From Prorocentrum cordatum (Eukaryota > Sar > Dinophyceae > Prorocentrales > Prorocentraceae): a stretch of 27,500 bases of DNA. The stretch covers positions 312,501 through 340,000 of the forward strand of contig CAUYUJ010011559.1 of assembly GCA_963575745.1 (NCBI GenBank), given 5' to 3'. The notes below the pieces were generated by a model. That model did not search any database. It saw nothing but the letters and a program-made list of their open reading frames with translations, and was not told the DNA's origin. Shown piece by piece: positions 17,951 through 26,274 of the stretch. The translations under genes and the position numbers were made by a program. Each line of letters opens with the position of its first letter. Position 1 is the first letter of the stretch.

Positions 17951-17983
17951 CAATATGCGCTGATGAGTCCCATCCGCCCTCGC

Positions 17984-18075
17984 ATGATGATCATCATCAG
18001 CATCAGCATCAGCATCAGCATCAGCATCAACATCAGCATCATCATCATCATCATCATCATCAGCATCAGCAGCAG

Positions 18076-18120
<45 letters not shown>

Positions 18121-18148
18121 GATCATGATCATGATCATGATCATCATG

Positions 18149-18208
<60 letters not shown>

Positions 18209-18407
18209 GGCATCAGCATCAGCATCAGCATCATCATCATCAGCAGCATCATCATCCTCATCATCAGCATCATCATCGTCCTCGTCATCATCATCATCAT
18301 CATCATCAGCAGCATCAGCATCAGCATCGTCAGCAGCAGCATCATCATCAGCAGCAGCAGCAGCATCCTCATCATCAGCAGCATCATCATCAGCAGCATC
18401 AACATCA
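17984..18407. repeat. Second (CAT)n microsatellite with CAG blocks and GATCAT core
   Basis: About 420 bp of CAT triplets with CAGCAT blocks and a central CATGATCATGATCATGATC segment (about 18118-18152), which is palindromic at each GATC. It has the same composition as the array at 997-1404. On the minus strand it separates two probable exons (18437-18545 and 17640-17950). Confidence 0.95.
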
Positions 18408-18436
18408 AAAGCCCCGCCCCAAAGGGTAAGCCCTCC

Positions 18437-18545
18437 CGATGTTTTTGTCGTACCACTCCGCGCAGGACTCGCAGCCCGTCCCCTCGAAGATCGAGAGCCC
18501 CTGGTGGCATAGCGTCGGCATGTACAGGGCCACGACGCCCTCAAG
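18437..18545 (-). CDS. Short cysteine-containing exon of unknown function
   Basis: A run of C and T on the minus strand ending CCTTGAG makes a good acceptor. The following frame reads GVVALYMPTLCHQGLSIFEG, then TGCESCAEWYDKNIGR. Nearly all third positions are G or C. The hydrophobic start, the C-x-x-C and the overall length look like a genuine internal exon of a membrane or secreted protein. No standard GT donor is visible; AGGGCTTACC follows, so a GC or other non-canonical donor would be needed. The exon sits with a CTC tract on one side and a (CAT)n array on the other. It could belong to the same gene as 17640-17950. Family unknown. Confidence 0.5.
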
Positions 18546-18716
18546 GGGGGGAGGGGGGGGGAGGCTTGAGAAGCAGAGAGGCGGGGGGACGAGTCCCTCC
18601 TCCTCCTCCTCCTCCTCCTCCTCCTCCTCCTCCTCCTCCTCCTCCTCCTCCTCCTCCTCCCCCTCGTCCTCCTCCTCCTCCTCCTCCGCCTCCTCCTTTT
18701 CCTCCTCCCCGGGGGG
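18546..18716. repeat. G-run and (CTC)n tract
   Basis: A G-rich stretch (18546-18562) followed by (CTC)n at about 18596-18710. On the minus strand the G-rich stretch becomes the pyrimidine run before the 18437-18545 exon. Confidence 0.9.
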
Positions 18717-18719
18717 AAG

Positions 18720-19290
18720 GGAGGAATGGGAATGGGAATGGGAAAGGGAAAGGGGCGCTCGTTCGGGCGAGCGCCCGGACCCCTGAATACAGGGACAGGG
18801 GAAGGATCTGGACTCGGGTCAGGAATGAGCCCCTTTCTCCAAGCAGCGGGTCGGCCCTGATGAACCAACAAAAAGGACCCCTAACCCTTTGGGAGGAGAT
18901 CCGAGTTAGGAGGGCCAACGAAACATTTGGGATAGGGGGTCACTTCTGCAGATGCATCAGGCCAGACCGCCCCGATGTATTATCCCTAATTCGCAGACGG
19001 GGACCTGAGTGAGGCCACGTCTTCATCGTGATAGGGGTTCTTTTATTCCCGATGAGACCCAGAGCAGTAACACAGAGAGAAATGAAGAGGCAGGAAGACC
19101 GCGACGAGCAGGTGATTAATGACAGGGCGGGCCTGGAACGCGAACCTATCGGACGCAGAAGGCAATCGCCCGATCGATCAAGAAAACGGGACGCCATCCG
19201 ACTTTCAGCGCGGGATGCCGAATTCGGAAGATGAGGGGAAGCAGGGCGACGAGCTGCGAGGTGGCGGGGAAAACTAAAAACGAACGCCCT
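18720..19290. other. Unassigned, no gene supported
   Basis: GGGAATG/GGAAAG repeats at about 18719-18752, then sequence with open frames on both strands but no recognised product. Confidence 0.4.
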
Positions 19291-19294
19291 AAAT

Positions 19295-19680
19295 GCGTCC
19301 GTGAAACTGTTGAGAAATTTAGAAGACGAATGCGCGCGTCACTACGACGATACCTCTTCTTGAGAATGAGAACCGCGTTCCGTCCGTGTGACTGCTCAAA
19401 ACGGTTAAGACCAATATGCGCGGCGCCGGGGCGAGAACCACACTTTGAATGCAGACCCCTATGTCCTTTTACATGTTGGAGCTTCTAAGACGAATGTACG
19501 CGACGCTACGAGCCACACTTGAAAACCCCATCCGCACAGCCAATGTGCATGGAAGTGTGGCGAAGATCACATGTGGACAAGGAGCCACCCCCCGTCCGTG
19601 CAACTGTTGCGCGGCGCTGAAACGACAACCACATGTTGAAAACTCCAGCCTCCATCCGCGTGGCTGTCGAGAGGTTCAAT
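19295..19680. repeat. Degenerate tandem repeat with CACACTTGAAAACCCC-like phrases
   Basis: AAGACGAATGCGCGCG, then CTACGA, near 19323 recurs as AAGACGAATGTACGCG near 19488. GAACCACACTTTGAATGC (19435), GAGCCACACTTGAAAACCCC (19510) and CAACCACATGTTGAAAACTC (19626) are versions of one phrase. CCGTCCGTGYRACTG appears near 19381 and 19592, with further variants near 19290 and 19655. The spacing is irregular. Confidence 0.5.
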
Positions 19681-19839
19681 GTTCAGGGTCACAAGCGCGG
19701 AGGAAGAGCATCCAGCGAAACGCCAAACCCGCCCTACCGACACGCAGTGGCCAGACGAGGAATATCAATGAGGAAAAGGGGTGACGAGAGGAAGGATGAC
19801 ATCGTTTCCACGCCCTGTGCTGGGCTGGACACTTTCAGG

Positions 19840-20730
19840 CGGACAGGACAACACAAGCCGGCGCGGGAGCGCCACCAGATACGCCCAACCCTCCAACCCC
19901 GACCTGGACCCAAGAGGACCCCGAAGGGGGCCAGGAGGGGGAGGCAGCATCCACGGGGATACCCACTCCAACCTCCGCTACAGTGCGTGCACGGCCGCAA
20001 GAAACCCTCGCAAGAAACCCAACCCTGAAAACCCGCGCGCGAGGCGCACCCCAGGGGAAACCCAGAGCACCCTTACCGCAGCGGCCTCTTCGACGGCTGC
20101 GGAAATGCACCGCGCAGCTCGCGGAGCGAAGAAACCCAGGGTGCCCTGACAAGCAGTACATAGTTTCTTGATGCGCGCCCCCACTGCATCTCACGAGAGC
20201 CGTCCCGGCGGCTCGGCACCAAGGAGGGAGGAGGACGAGCACCACGTGGGCCCGCCAATTCAGAGAGGAGGAGAGAAAACAGTGGGGGGCTGTTAGGGGC
20301 GAACCTTGGACGGCGAAGGGCAAGAACACACCACGGCGAGTTCCCAATCTGAGAACCATCCGACGGGCACAGTCCTCGTGCTACTCAAGAGAGCGCTGCA
20401 TAAGAAACGAGGGGGCTTTTTTGAAAGCGGCGAGCCACGGCAGCGCAGCGGCTCCCCAGCCCAGATCTAAGAGAACCCCCAAAAAACAAGAGCCCCTCCT
20501 GAGCCCCAGGCGGTCCTTCTTATCTCAACGTGTTGACTGTGCAGTAGGAGCCCGTCCACAAAAAAACCTTCCACAACAAAAAAAACAACCCTGCGACCCC
20601 AGGACGTCCATTGAGTTCTGGTGGGATCGTCACGCTGACCACAGCAAAACCATCGACACCCTGGAGGCGAGCAAGGCGCTTCTTGGCATGGGCCTCCACT
20701 GTATGCGGCAGAATGCGCCCGTCATGGGGA
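19840..20730. repeat. Dispersed repeat region related to 9.7-10.1 kb
   Basis: Phrases such as AAACCCAACCCTG, ACCCCAGGGGAAACCCAGAG (about 20049) and GACCCCAGGACGTCC (about 20597) echo one another and the region 9695-10140. The clearest match is 20552-20660 against 9695-9800. The intervals hold no credible gene. Confidence 0.5.
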
Positions 20731-20939
20731 GCGGCCAAGAGAAATCGCGCCTTCACGACGACCTCCGACGTGATCGCCCCTGAGAGCATCAGGACCCACA
20801 CTTGCACGCCTGCGGCCCGCGACCAAGGCAAATGGAGGCGAGCTCGCGCGCGCTCGGAATGCCGGCGCGTGTGCCCGCGTCCGCCACCACACAGGCTGCG
20901 CAAAATCACGCATAGGCTAGGCTGCGACACCTCGGGCGC

Positions 20940-21215
20940 GCGCGTCTGTGTCTGTGACTGTGTGTGTGTGTCTGTATGTGTGTTTGTCTTTGTATTTGTG
21001 TTAGTGTTTGTGTGGTGCGGTTGTGGTCGTGGTTGTGTTTGTGGTTGTGTTTGTGTTTGTGTGCGTGTGTGTGTTCGTGTTCGTGCTTGTGTTTCTGTTT
21101 GTGTTTGTGATTGATGTTGTGTTTGTGTGTTGTGATTGTGCTTTTTGTGTGCTTGGGATTGTGCTTGTGTTGTCGTTGTGTTAGTGTTAATGTTTGTGTT
21201 TGCGTTTGTGTGTGA
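20940..21215. repeat. TG-rich degenerate dinucleotide/hexanucleotide tract
   Basis: About 275 bp of TGTGTT, TGTGTC, TTTGTG and similar, with T/G nearly exclusive on the plus strand. The translations (Val/Cys/Phe-rich or Thr/His/Lys-rich) are artefacts. Confidence 0.9.
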
Positions 21216-21479
21216 AAGGGGGGGTGCGCGTGCGCGTGCATGTTCGGCGGCGCGTTCACGCGCCCGTGCCCTTGTCCGCAGATGTACGCCTGTCTGCCCG
21301 CGTACCTCTGCACATCAGTCGGTCAAGATGCTCTTTTGCAGCTGCCGCTGTGCTGTCCCCAAAATAAAATTGTCCCCAGGGCGGCGGCGGAAAGGCGGCG
21401 GAACGGGAAAACGAAAACGGAAACAACAAACCGCCGGCACTCGAAACGAACAAACATGAAACCGGGAACAAGAAACACG
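21216..21479. other. Spacer, no gene
   Basis: Mixed GC-rich sequence between the TG-rich and CA/CAA-rich tracts. Nothing was recognised. Confidence 0.4.
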
Positions 21480-21495
21480 ATGCTCGTGTCCTCCA

Positions 21496-21623
21496 CACAC
21501 ACACACCACATACATACATACAGACGCACAGACATGTGTGACACAACAACAGCAACAGCAACAGCATCAGCAACAGCAACAACAAAAGCAACATCAACAT
21601 GCAACAACAGCAACCGCAGCTGT

Positions 21624-21655
<32 letters not shown>
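21496..21655. repeat. (CA)n and (CAA/CAG)n tracts
   Basis: ACACACACACAC and ACATACATACA at about 21496-21522, then CAACAG/CAACAA triplets at about 21545-21655 with an interrupted middle. Confidence 0.9.
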
Positions 21656-21757
21656 CGAACATGTTCAGACTCTTCGTTTTTGTTCGCGCGACGTTCAGCA
21701 CGTAAATCACATACCCTCGATACCCACCCTTTTCGTTTTCTATTGTATTCTCTTCGG

Positions 21758-22351
21758 GGTATATATATATATATATACACCTGACCTGCCGTTCGAATGC
21801 AACTCAGTCCCTTTCAGTAGGGGAAAAAAGGACGGATGGAAACAAACAGAAAGAAACGATGGAGCACGGGATAAATTAGCAGGAGTGGGGCCTAAGAGCA
21901 GAAAGCACGTGGCAAAATCAAACTGGCAGATCGGGCGGGCAAACCCTAACGGGCGGGTTGGGAACGCGGGCTCAAGCGGCCACGTCGAGCAGGCGGGATG
22001 CTGAAGCGTGAATCCCGGACGAATCGCGAGGCGACCGACAGCGCGATTTCCAAATAACTCGCGAGAGAAATTGAAGCGAGAGCGTGGCCCTGAATTTCGA
22101 AGGAGCGGAACCGGAGAACATTGCGATGAATCCAAAACGGGATTTTGGAATACCTTGTGTGAATACATATCAGGCAGGAGCCGTCGTGGTTGTAGTTCGG
22201 GGGCCAACAACCCTGTTTGGTGACACCTCGCTGCCCCTCGTTTTTCTAATAAAAAAGGGTGTGAGCACCGCGAAGAGCACTGTACTTGAAAAGTGCAAAA
22301 TGGTTACCGGGCAGGGATATCATCAAGAATTATCATTGCTGCTCATTGTCC
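21758..22351. other. (TA)n run and unassigned sequence
   Basis: TATATATATATATATATA at about 21760-21777, then about 570 bp without a recognised gene. Several GAATCGC/CGAATTTCG-like short phrases recur at 22010-22110, but no array can be defined. Confidence 0.4.
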
Positions 22352-22609
22352 TGCGGTGACCGTTTGATGTCAGAGCTGGCAGGGGCATATGCTTTGATGG
22401 CTGTGGCTTAAAATCAAGTTTCCCAGAAGGAGCGCTCAGACGGGGCAGGTCGGGGCGGGGGTAGCTTGAGCAACACTACGGCGGCAGTCGAACACTTCTC
22501 AACAAGCGCATACGACGCAAAGACATGCTGCCCATTTTTCGGCAGTGAGCGTTTGATGTCAGAGCTGGCAGAAGCATGCGCTTTGAAAACTGTGGTTTAA
22601 CATCCAGAC
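22352..22609. repeat. Duplicated ~68-bp segment, 189 bp apart
   Basis: TGATGTCAGAGCTGGCAG with GCATATGCTTTGATGGCTGT in the first copy and GCATGCGCTTTGAAAACTGT in the second. The first copy spans about 22352-22420 and the second 22541-22609. The pair lies just 3' (on the minus strand) of the methyltransferase-like remnant and could mark an edge of that element. Confidence 0.7.
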
Positions 22610-22842
22610 CCTTACGCTACAACGGAAATTTACAGCGAAACGATTAGCTGTTTTTTCAACAAAGGAGCCTAAGGACCCCACGAAGTCAGGACCTTGGGAC
22701 GGCGGAGTGGCGTCAGCGATGACTCTGGAAAAGAGCCCTCGCCAAGAAATCGCAAAACCTGGAATGGTAGTGAGCGGCGTTGCTTGCCACTGACGAACCA
22801 ATAAGGGTGAGGTGTTCACTACCAAGCTTAATGCTGCAGAAA

Positions 22843-23400
22843 TCAAGTTGCCAGCGAAGCAGAATCTCCGGGACTCCATCCGAAGAAGGTCAACATCAAC
22901 GACGTTATGAAATGAAGGTCGGTCGCGTTGCGGCATCTGGTTCCAAAAGCGCACTGATGAATCGCAATCCTACTGGGCCCTCCGGATGCACGATTGAGAT
23001 GGGGATCCTGCCAAAACGGGAAGGTATGGGGGTTCTCGAAGGCACAGGGGATCTGATGCTTCTTACGAACCCTGAGATCTGCAATGAATGTGTCCAGACA
23101 CGCGCTTCCTACCTGAATCTTTCGACGGCCAGCTGCAACCGGATTTTAGAGGCCACGGACGCGCAGGGCAACACGCACAGGAAAGCGACTACGTGCCACA
23201 GTTCATGTCGAGCAAGGAGGAGCCACCATCACCGCCACGATCCAGCCTTCGGTCGAGTGCCGTAAGATAGCTCGAACATGTGCTTCTGACGTGAGGTCCT
23301 GATGGAGAGCATTCCGAAACTCAAGACCCACCGCTGGCAGCCCCCTCGGGCGACCGATCGCAGGAGGCTGGCGCCGCCACCAACACGGTCGAACACGCAT
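22843..23400 (-). pseudogene. Methyltransferase-like domain of a decayed dinoflagellate-type element
   Basis: The minus frame from about 23337 reads NALHQDLTSEAHVRAIL, then GWIVAVMVAPPCST, a stop, TVARSR, a second stop, then IQVGSACLDTFIADL, IPCAFENPHTFPFWQDP and HQCAFGTRCRNATDL, and ends at a TGA near 22843. The order DL / APPC-x-T / GN-like aliphatic helix / ENP / F-G-x-x-x-R-x-x-T is that of the cytosine-C5 methyltransferase-like domain I know from dinoflagellate recombinase elements, in which PPC and ENP are conserved. A glycine-rich FDRVGGGASLLRSVARGG (about 23345-23400, another frame) fits the SAM-binding start. Stops at 23203-23205 (TGA) and 23146-23148 (TAA) and at least one frame change make it non-functional. 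The recombinase remnant lies directly upstream. Confidence 0.68.
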
Positions 23401-23474
23401 CGCGAAAAAGGCGCGCTCAGGAGAGCCTGGGGCCGCAGCGGCGCCCAGCGCCTCCACGAGCCTGGGGCCCACGG

Positions 23475-24366
23475 GGATTGAGAGCGGGGCCCACGCATCC
23501 CCGAGCCTGGGGCCGCAGCGGCGCCGGCTCGCCCTGCAGCACCGCTCTCTCGAACGACCGCACGTGCTGCGCCGCGTGGTCCTGGTCGTCCCTGCTGGCA
23601 TCGCTCCAAGCCTGGTTCACGCGGCTTGCCTTCTCGTGGCGGCGGGCGGCCTTCAAGGCCTGCGGGCGCCCCCTCGTCATCACCTGCTCCTGGGTTCGGA
23701 GGCCCTCGGCGCGGCCTCCGCCGGCCCCGGCGTGGCGGCCCTGGCACGGCACCTCCGCCCAGCGCAGGCTGAGGCACGCCCTGCGGAACACGCCCACATA
23801 CTCGTGGTAGGTCTGGTCCAGGAGGCGGTCCGATCCCTGCCGCCGCAACAACACTCGATAGACGCTCTCCGTGAAGCCGAGTCTCTGGGAGCCCAGGGGG
23901 ACGCTGTCGTCGCTCTCCCGCGTCTTGCTCCTCAGGTTCCCCTCCTCGGTAGATATCAGCAACACGCAGGTCGCCGCGCCGCCGGGGGCCGGGGGAAGGT
24001 CTGCGGCGCGAGGCTCAGCGTCTCCCCTGGGCGCAGATGGCACTCCACCATGACCAGCGACAGCACGGCCGCGAGGAGGTGTCCCATCCTGGCGATTTCG
24101 GTGCAGGTGGCTGCCACATACCGATCGTCAAGGGCCGCCGCGAACTAGATGGCGACGCCTTGCACCAGCCCTCGAGGGTCCGCAGCGCAGCGCGTGTGGC
24201 AGGTGATCGGCGCCACGTCGCTCATACCGAGGCATGTGGAAGATCGCCCCGGCAAGCAGTTCCTCACCCCTCCAGCTCTTGTGGCCCTTCCCAAACTCGT
24301 GGTTCACGAAGACCACCAGCGCGGCGGCAAGGCGCTCGGGCCGCTCCATGATCGAGCCCGAACTAG
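23475..24366 (-). pseudogene. Tyrosine recombinase (Crypton-like), frameshifted remnant
   Basis: Four segments in changing frames follow the family order. Core-binding: VVFVNHEFGKGHKSWRGEEL and AGAIFHMPRYE (24349-24200). Then LRTLEGWCKASPSSSRRPL (about 24195-24120). Box I: GHLLAAVLSLVMVECHLRPG and ETLSL (about 24090-24010), keeping the catalytic Arg of LRPGE. Then STEEGNLRSKTRESDDSV, RLGFTESVYRVLLRR and QTYHEYVGVFRRA, box II QGRHAGA (Arg at 23735-23737), TRGRPQAL, and ARRHEKASRVNQ (to about 23480). In relatives the last two motifs read RGRW and RRYEK. Here Trp is Pro, and the nucleophilic Tyr is His (codon 23636-23638). The frame changes at least three times, so the gene is dead. It shares strand and order with the methyltransferase-like remnant below it, so the two are probably one element. 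Confidence 0.78.
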
Positions 24367-24407
24367 TAGCGCCAGCTCAAGAACTCTTGGACGCGCCGGC
24401 AGCAGTG

Positions 24408-25092
24408 TAGGAGGCAAGTAATGGGAGGTCTTCGTCGGACGGATTAAGGAGGACCAAACCCCATTGGAGGGCTGTTTTTCCAGAGTGGGCCTCGGATTAA
24501 GCGGGATTGAGCCGGATTCAGCGCAAGCGGGATTAAGCGGGCTTAGCCCGGATGTCGGCCCAGGGCAAGATCAGAATTTGACCTCCCAGGAGTTGCATCC
24601 GAAGGTAGTGGGCAGCAGCCGCCGGCGCCGCCGACCTGATCTCCAGCGGCGTCAGCCTGGCGGGCAGCGCGTCACCGTCCATGAGCGCGGCGAGGGCCTG
24701 TCGGAAGTGGCCCTTCCCGCGCCGGCAAAGGCTCCGCTGGCGAGCCGCCGCAGCTGCTCGCTCACTGGGGCACTCGGCCACGCACTTGTGAGTTCCTGGT
24801 GGAGTGAGAGAACACTGGGCTACACTGGCAGGACTCATGACGGCATCTTAGGAGGCAACTAGTATACTGGGAGGTCTTCGTCGGAAGAATTGGAAAAACA
24901 TTACGTCCCAGTGCGGGGCTATTACGCTGGAAATCGCCTCGGATGAAGCGGGATCCAAACGGATTAAACGGGATTAGACGGGATTCAGCCGAATGAAACG
25001 GGATTCAGCGGGAGTTCAGACCAGGGCAAAATCAGAATTTGACCTCCCAAGAGTTGCATCCGAAACACTGGAAAGACTCATGACGGGATCCG
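24408..25092. repeat. Two copies of a ~200-bp repeat with GGATTAA(R)CGG sub-repeats
   Basis: 24408-24606 and 24849-25066 share GGGAGGTCTTCGTCGGA, GGGGCTRTTWYKCTGGAA-like sequence, a run of CGGGATTAAGC/CGGGATTCAGC phrases with about 9-10 bp spacing, and CAGAATTTGACCTCCCAAGA, then GTTGCATCCGAA. After copy 2 the next bases are ACACTGGAAAGACTCATGAC. After copy 1 the matching ACACTGGCAGGACTCATGAC comes only about 215 bp later, with coding-like sequence in between. Confidence 0.85.
24607..24796 (-). CDS. Coding-like island between two repeat copies
   Basis: After a plausible acceptor (CTCCACCAG) the minus strand reads ELTSAWPSAPVSEQ-type sequence in one frame. In the frame I favour it gives GTHKCVAECPSERAAAAARQ, then RGKGHFRQALAALMDGDALP and TPLEIRSAAPAAAAHYLRM. 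Third positions are strongly G/C, as in the recombinase remnant next to it. It may be the N-terminal part of that element or an unrelated exon. No family motif was recognised. The flanking repeat copies would be intronic or element-edge sequence. Confidence 0.35.
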
Positions 25093-25099
25093 TGTGTTC

Positions 25100-25264
25100 C
25101 GTCAGCTTCGTCGGTCTAGGTCTGCGCATTTGGTCGTGTCGCCTTTCTTTATGCTCGTGCTGCTCATGGCGGTCAGGGGGTTGCTCAGAGTTCATTGCGA
25201 AGACTCTTCTTGGCGGTATTCCTGGTAATCCTCCTTCCTCGTCCCACCTCCAACTCCCCCTACT
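25100..25264. other. Unassigned sequence
   Basis: Mixed sequence after the second repeat copy. The minus strand is open (charged, His/Arg-rich) but nothing was recognised. Confidence 0.3.
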
Positions 25265-25375
25265 CCTACTTCTCCTCCTCCTCCTCCTCCTCCTCCTCCT
25301 CCTCCTCCTCCTCTTGCTCCTCCTCATTATCCTCTTGCTCCTCCTCCGGTTCCTCCTACATCCTCCTCCTCCTCT
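25265..25375. repeat. (CTC)n tract
   Basis: A pure CTC run at about 25272-25315, continuing as degenerate CTC/CTT to 25375. The pyrimidine strand is plus. Confidence 0.95.
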
Positions 25376-25907
25376 TGGGGTACGACGTCATACCCAGCCT
25401 TGTATTCCACTACATTATCCTTCACATCCCTGATCAAGGCAACTCGTCTGGGCATCGTTTCTGGACGGGCTGGTGGGTTTGCATGGAACGTCTAGAATAA
25501 ACTGTGTGTTTGTTCTCTGTATGCCTCTTCTCTCAAAGCCGATTTCGACCGTGAAATCATCCAGCTGTAGTCCTGCCTGTCTCTCAGAGCCGATCTGAGC
25601 CGTGTATATATATATATACGCATACACAACTACTTGTATGATTGTAGTCGCTTATTCCTTGAACTATATATATATATATAGATATGTATATATCACTTCA
25701 AATACCCAGAACCGACAGGAAGCACGCGACGAAAGGGTGCAATACCCCTGAACGACTGTGTCGGAGCAAAGGTGCCGTCGTTGTTTTCGTTGTCGCCGTT
25801 GACCGCGTCGTCGTCGCTGCCGTCATCGTATCCACCTCTGGCAAGAACGTCCAAAGACCTGGACCACCCAAGCTCGATCCTCTCTCCACCGCTCCATGCA
25901 CCCTGCC
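25376..25907. other. AT-richer sequence with two (TA)n runs, no gene
   Basis: GTATATATATATATAC at about 25604-25619 and TATATATATATAGATATGTATA at about 25666-25689. Two related phrases, AAAGCCGATTTCGACCGTG (about 25538) and AGAGCCGATCTGAGCCGTG (about 25587), form a 49-bp duplication that also includes CTGTCTCTC/CTCTTCTCTC. No coding region was recognised. Confidence 0.5.
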
Positions 25908-26150
25908 TCTCTCTCTCTCTCTCTCTCCTGAGGTCTGGGGAGCGAGGGAGAGGACGAGAGCCACCCAGAGGCCGTGAAAGCGCCAAGAAGGATATCCAGA
26001 AGCCTGTGTCGGGCCTCGGTCCTCCTCCTCCGCCTCCGCCTCCTCCTCCGCCTTCACTGTCCTCCTCCTCCGCCTCCTCCTCCTTCGCCTTCACGCCTTC
26101 ACTGTCACTGTCCTCCTCCTCCTCCTCCTCGTCCTCCTCGATCCCTGGGA
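25908..26150. repeat. (CT)n and CTC/CGC triplet tracts
   Basis: CTCTCTCTCTCTCTCTCTCT at about 25909-25928 and CTC-rich sequence at about 26020-26145 in which CCTCCTCCGCCT and CTTCACTGTC phrases are duplicated. Confidence 0.9.
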
Positions 26151-26201
26151 AAAGGGGGGAGAGGACGGGGCCGGGACAGGAGGGGCCCGCGAGGGGGGCG
26201 C

Positions 26202-26265
26202 CTTGGATGCTCAGCCTCTGGTAGCCGGAGATCGTGTCCAGGTAGTGCGCGTCGTGGCTGCGCTC
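26202..26265 (-). CDS. Possible 64-bp exon, unknown
   Basis: GGGGGCAG precedes a minus-strand frame ERSHDAHYLDTISGY then QRLSIQ, followed by AAGGCGCC, which would require a GC donor. The peptide has normal composition, and its codon third positions are almost all G or C. The sequence before the AG is purine-rich, not a pyrimidine tract, so the acceptor is poor. Beyond these edges the frame continues as Pro/Gly-rich then poly-acidic sequence from the CTC tract. Confidence 0.25.
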
Positions 26266-26274
26266 CTGCCCCCG

